A stretch of 7,567 nucleotides of DNA from Candidatus Moraniibacteriota bacterium (GTDB lineage: Bacteria; Patescibacteriota; Minisyncoccia; Moranbacterales; GCA-2747515), in NCBI GenBank assembly GCA_027039165.1, contig JALWEZ010000205.1, positions 1 through 7,567 on the forward strand. Reading direction: 5' to 3'. This document shows positions 6,981 through 7,567 of this stretch, one piece after another. Each line of letters starts with the position of its first letter. The stretch's first letter is position 1. Made by a program: the position numbers and the translations under genes. Below the pieces are notes generated by a model. The model was not told the DNA's origin. It saw only the letters and a program-made list of their open reading frames with translations, and made no database searches.

Positions 6981-7017
6981 AGATAGAAGATATTGCAATG
7001 TTTGGCAAGTTCTATCT
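6981..7017. repeat. 8-bp perfect inverted repeat in the leader of the ligase gene
   Basis: AGATAGAA (6981-6988) and TTCTATCT (7010-7017) are perfect 8-bp arms with a 21-base loop. The near arm touches the ATG at 6980 on the minus strand, and the loop holds the palindrome ATTGCAAT (6992-6999). The far arm lies at or near the predicted transcription start. A hairpin closing the translation start, or an operator overlapping the start site, are both possible. Confidence 0.5.
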
Positions 7018-7018
7018 C

Positions 7019-7047
7019 AGTATAACTTATAAAATATGCTTATACAA
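7019..7047 (-). promoter_or_regulatory. Promoter for the O-antigen-ligase-like gene
   Basis: Read on the minus strand, TTGTAT (7047-7042) and TATACT (7024-7019) are separated by 17 bases. The -10 box matches five of six consensus positions and the -35 box three of six. Transcription would start near 7012, giving a leader of about 32 bases that is almost entirely the inverted repeat. The -35 box sits two bases past the stop codon of the 3D-domain gene, so the ligase can be transcribed independently. Confidence 0.5.
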
Positions 7048-7048
7048 A

Positions 7049-7540
7049 TTAATTTATAGTATTAATAGTTACTTTTAAATACCTTCTTCCAAAAGCAAAA
7101 GCTTGAGTTTTGGTTTTCATATAAATATCAAATTTGTTTCCTTTTATAGCTCCACCTCTATCTTCACAGACATAAGTTCCAAAACCCTCAATTTTGATTT
7201 TTGTGCCAAATTTATATTCTTTGGGGCATGCTATAGTATGATTTTCTTTTACTAACTTTCCAGAAGCAGTTATGCCATCGCTTTTTCCACATTCATCTGC
7301 TGAAGCGGTATAAGCTGAAATATTTCCAATAAAATTTTTGTATGTTTTTGGTGTTGTGTGGGTAGTTTCTCTAGATATTATTTTTGATTCACTTTTTTCT
7401 TTAACTAGGTTTTTTGTTCTTATCTCTTCTTTGAAATTATCCGTAATGCGAATATTGAGATTATCATCATCTGCATTGGTATTTGTAGAAAATACTATAA
7501 ACAAAAGTGGAAAAATAAACAAAATATATAAATATTTCAA
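7049..7540 (-). CDS. Secreted 3D-domain protein (double-psi beta-barrel, cell-wall associated; start uncertain)
   Basis: The C-terminal 90 residues form a 3D domain, the double-psi barrel with conserved aspartates also found at the end of MltA-type transglycosylases and of Firmicute stationary-phase wall proteins. ISAYTASADECGKSDG is at 74-89, followed by ITASGKLV (90-97). The core is FGTKIKIEGFGTYVCEDRGG (111-130) with AIKGNKFDIYM (131-141), including D127 and D138. Residues 1-23 are a typical signal peptide with likely cleavage after TNA. Residues 24-70 are a charged, low-complexity linker. Cys84, Cys105 and Cys125 could form a disulfide outside the cell. The start is a TTG at 7540 without a ribosome binding site, and the frame stays open for nine more codons to the window edge, so a start outside the window is possible. 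A hydrolase role in peptidoglycan turnover is inferred from the family only. Confidence 0.82.
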   Translation of the reverse strand: MKYLYILFIFPLLFIVFSTNTNADDDNLNIRITDNFKEEIRTKNLVKEKSESKIISRETTHTTPKTYKNFIGNISAYTASADECGKSDGITASGKLVKENHTIACPKEYKFGTKIKIEGFGTYVCEDRGGAIKGNKFDIYMKTKTQAFAFGRRYLKVTINTIN

Positions 7541-7567
7541 AATAAATTCTAAATAATTATCATGCCC

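Noticed and set aside
7338..7556. Plus-strand open frame of 72 codons at the right edge
   Set aside because: It lies antisense to the 3D-domain gene, whose family motifs are clear; nothing in the 72 residues resembles a real protein.
1..7567. Recoded UGA (code 25 or 4) given the low GC and CPR-like content
   Set aside because: TGA stops at 1386, 3322 and 5651 (minus) end genes where the families should end, and no family motif continues past them.

Overview
The window is AT-rich DNA (by eye about 30% GC or lower) with very tight packing. There are eight protein genes and one tRNA, the largest gap is about 75 bases, and no gene has a convincing Shine-Dalgarno sequence. TGA ends several of the real genes, so the standard bacterial code fits and UGA is not recoded. 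The content is a sparse mix: one lone amino-acid dehydrogenase, a ribosome-maturation factor, a nanoRNase-like DHH protein, a WaaL-type ligase and a 3D-domain wall protein. This would suit a streamlined bacterium such as a member of the Patescibacteria/CPR. That is an inference, since no lineage-defining marker gene is present.

Left part, plus strand. The window opens inside, or at the very start of, an unrecognised acidic-tailed protein (to 1388). It carries at least three degenerate winged-helix-like modules and may be a DNA-binding regulator. A promoter with an extended -10 then drives an FRG-domain protein (1462-2391). Its stop codon abuts the start of a YiiP/FieF-like cation diffusion facilitator (2392-3324) with a complete DDHD transport site. 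After 36 bases comes a TyrA-family dehydrogenase (3361-4143) whose motifs resemble NADP-dependent plant-type arogenate dehydrogenases.

Middle. A near-consensus promoter (TTGCTA, 17 bases, TATAAT) precedes tRNA-Arg(CCU) at 4213-4284. Then follow rbfA (4309-4644) and a DHH/DHHA1 phosphoesterase (4665-5639), probably co-transcribed with the tRNA. The rbfA-DHH order is like the rbfA-nrnA pair of the nusA-infB-rbfA-nrnA cluster of Firmicutes, with the translation-factor genes absent and a tRNA in front.

Right part, minus strand, convergent with the DHH gene. A polytopic O-antigen-ligase/polymerase-like protein (6980-5649) has its own promoter and a conspicuous 8-bp inverted repeat in its leader. 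Upstream of it lies a secreted 3D-domain protein (7540-7049), which may be cut by the window edge. These two look like cell-envelope functions, while the plus-strand half mixes information processing, metal efflux and accessory genes.

No CRISPR array, insertion sequence, rRNA or intact defence cassette is visible. The most unusual items are the first gene with its repeated HTH-like modules, the FRG protein with its own promoter, the isolated arogenate-dehydrogenase-like TyrA, and the hairpins in two short leaders.
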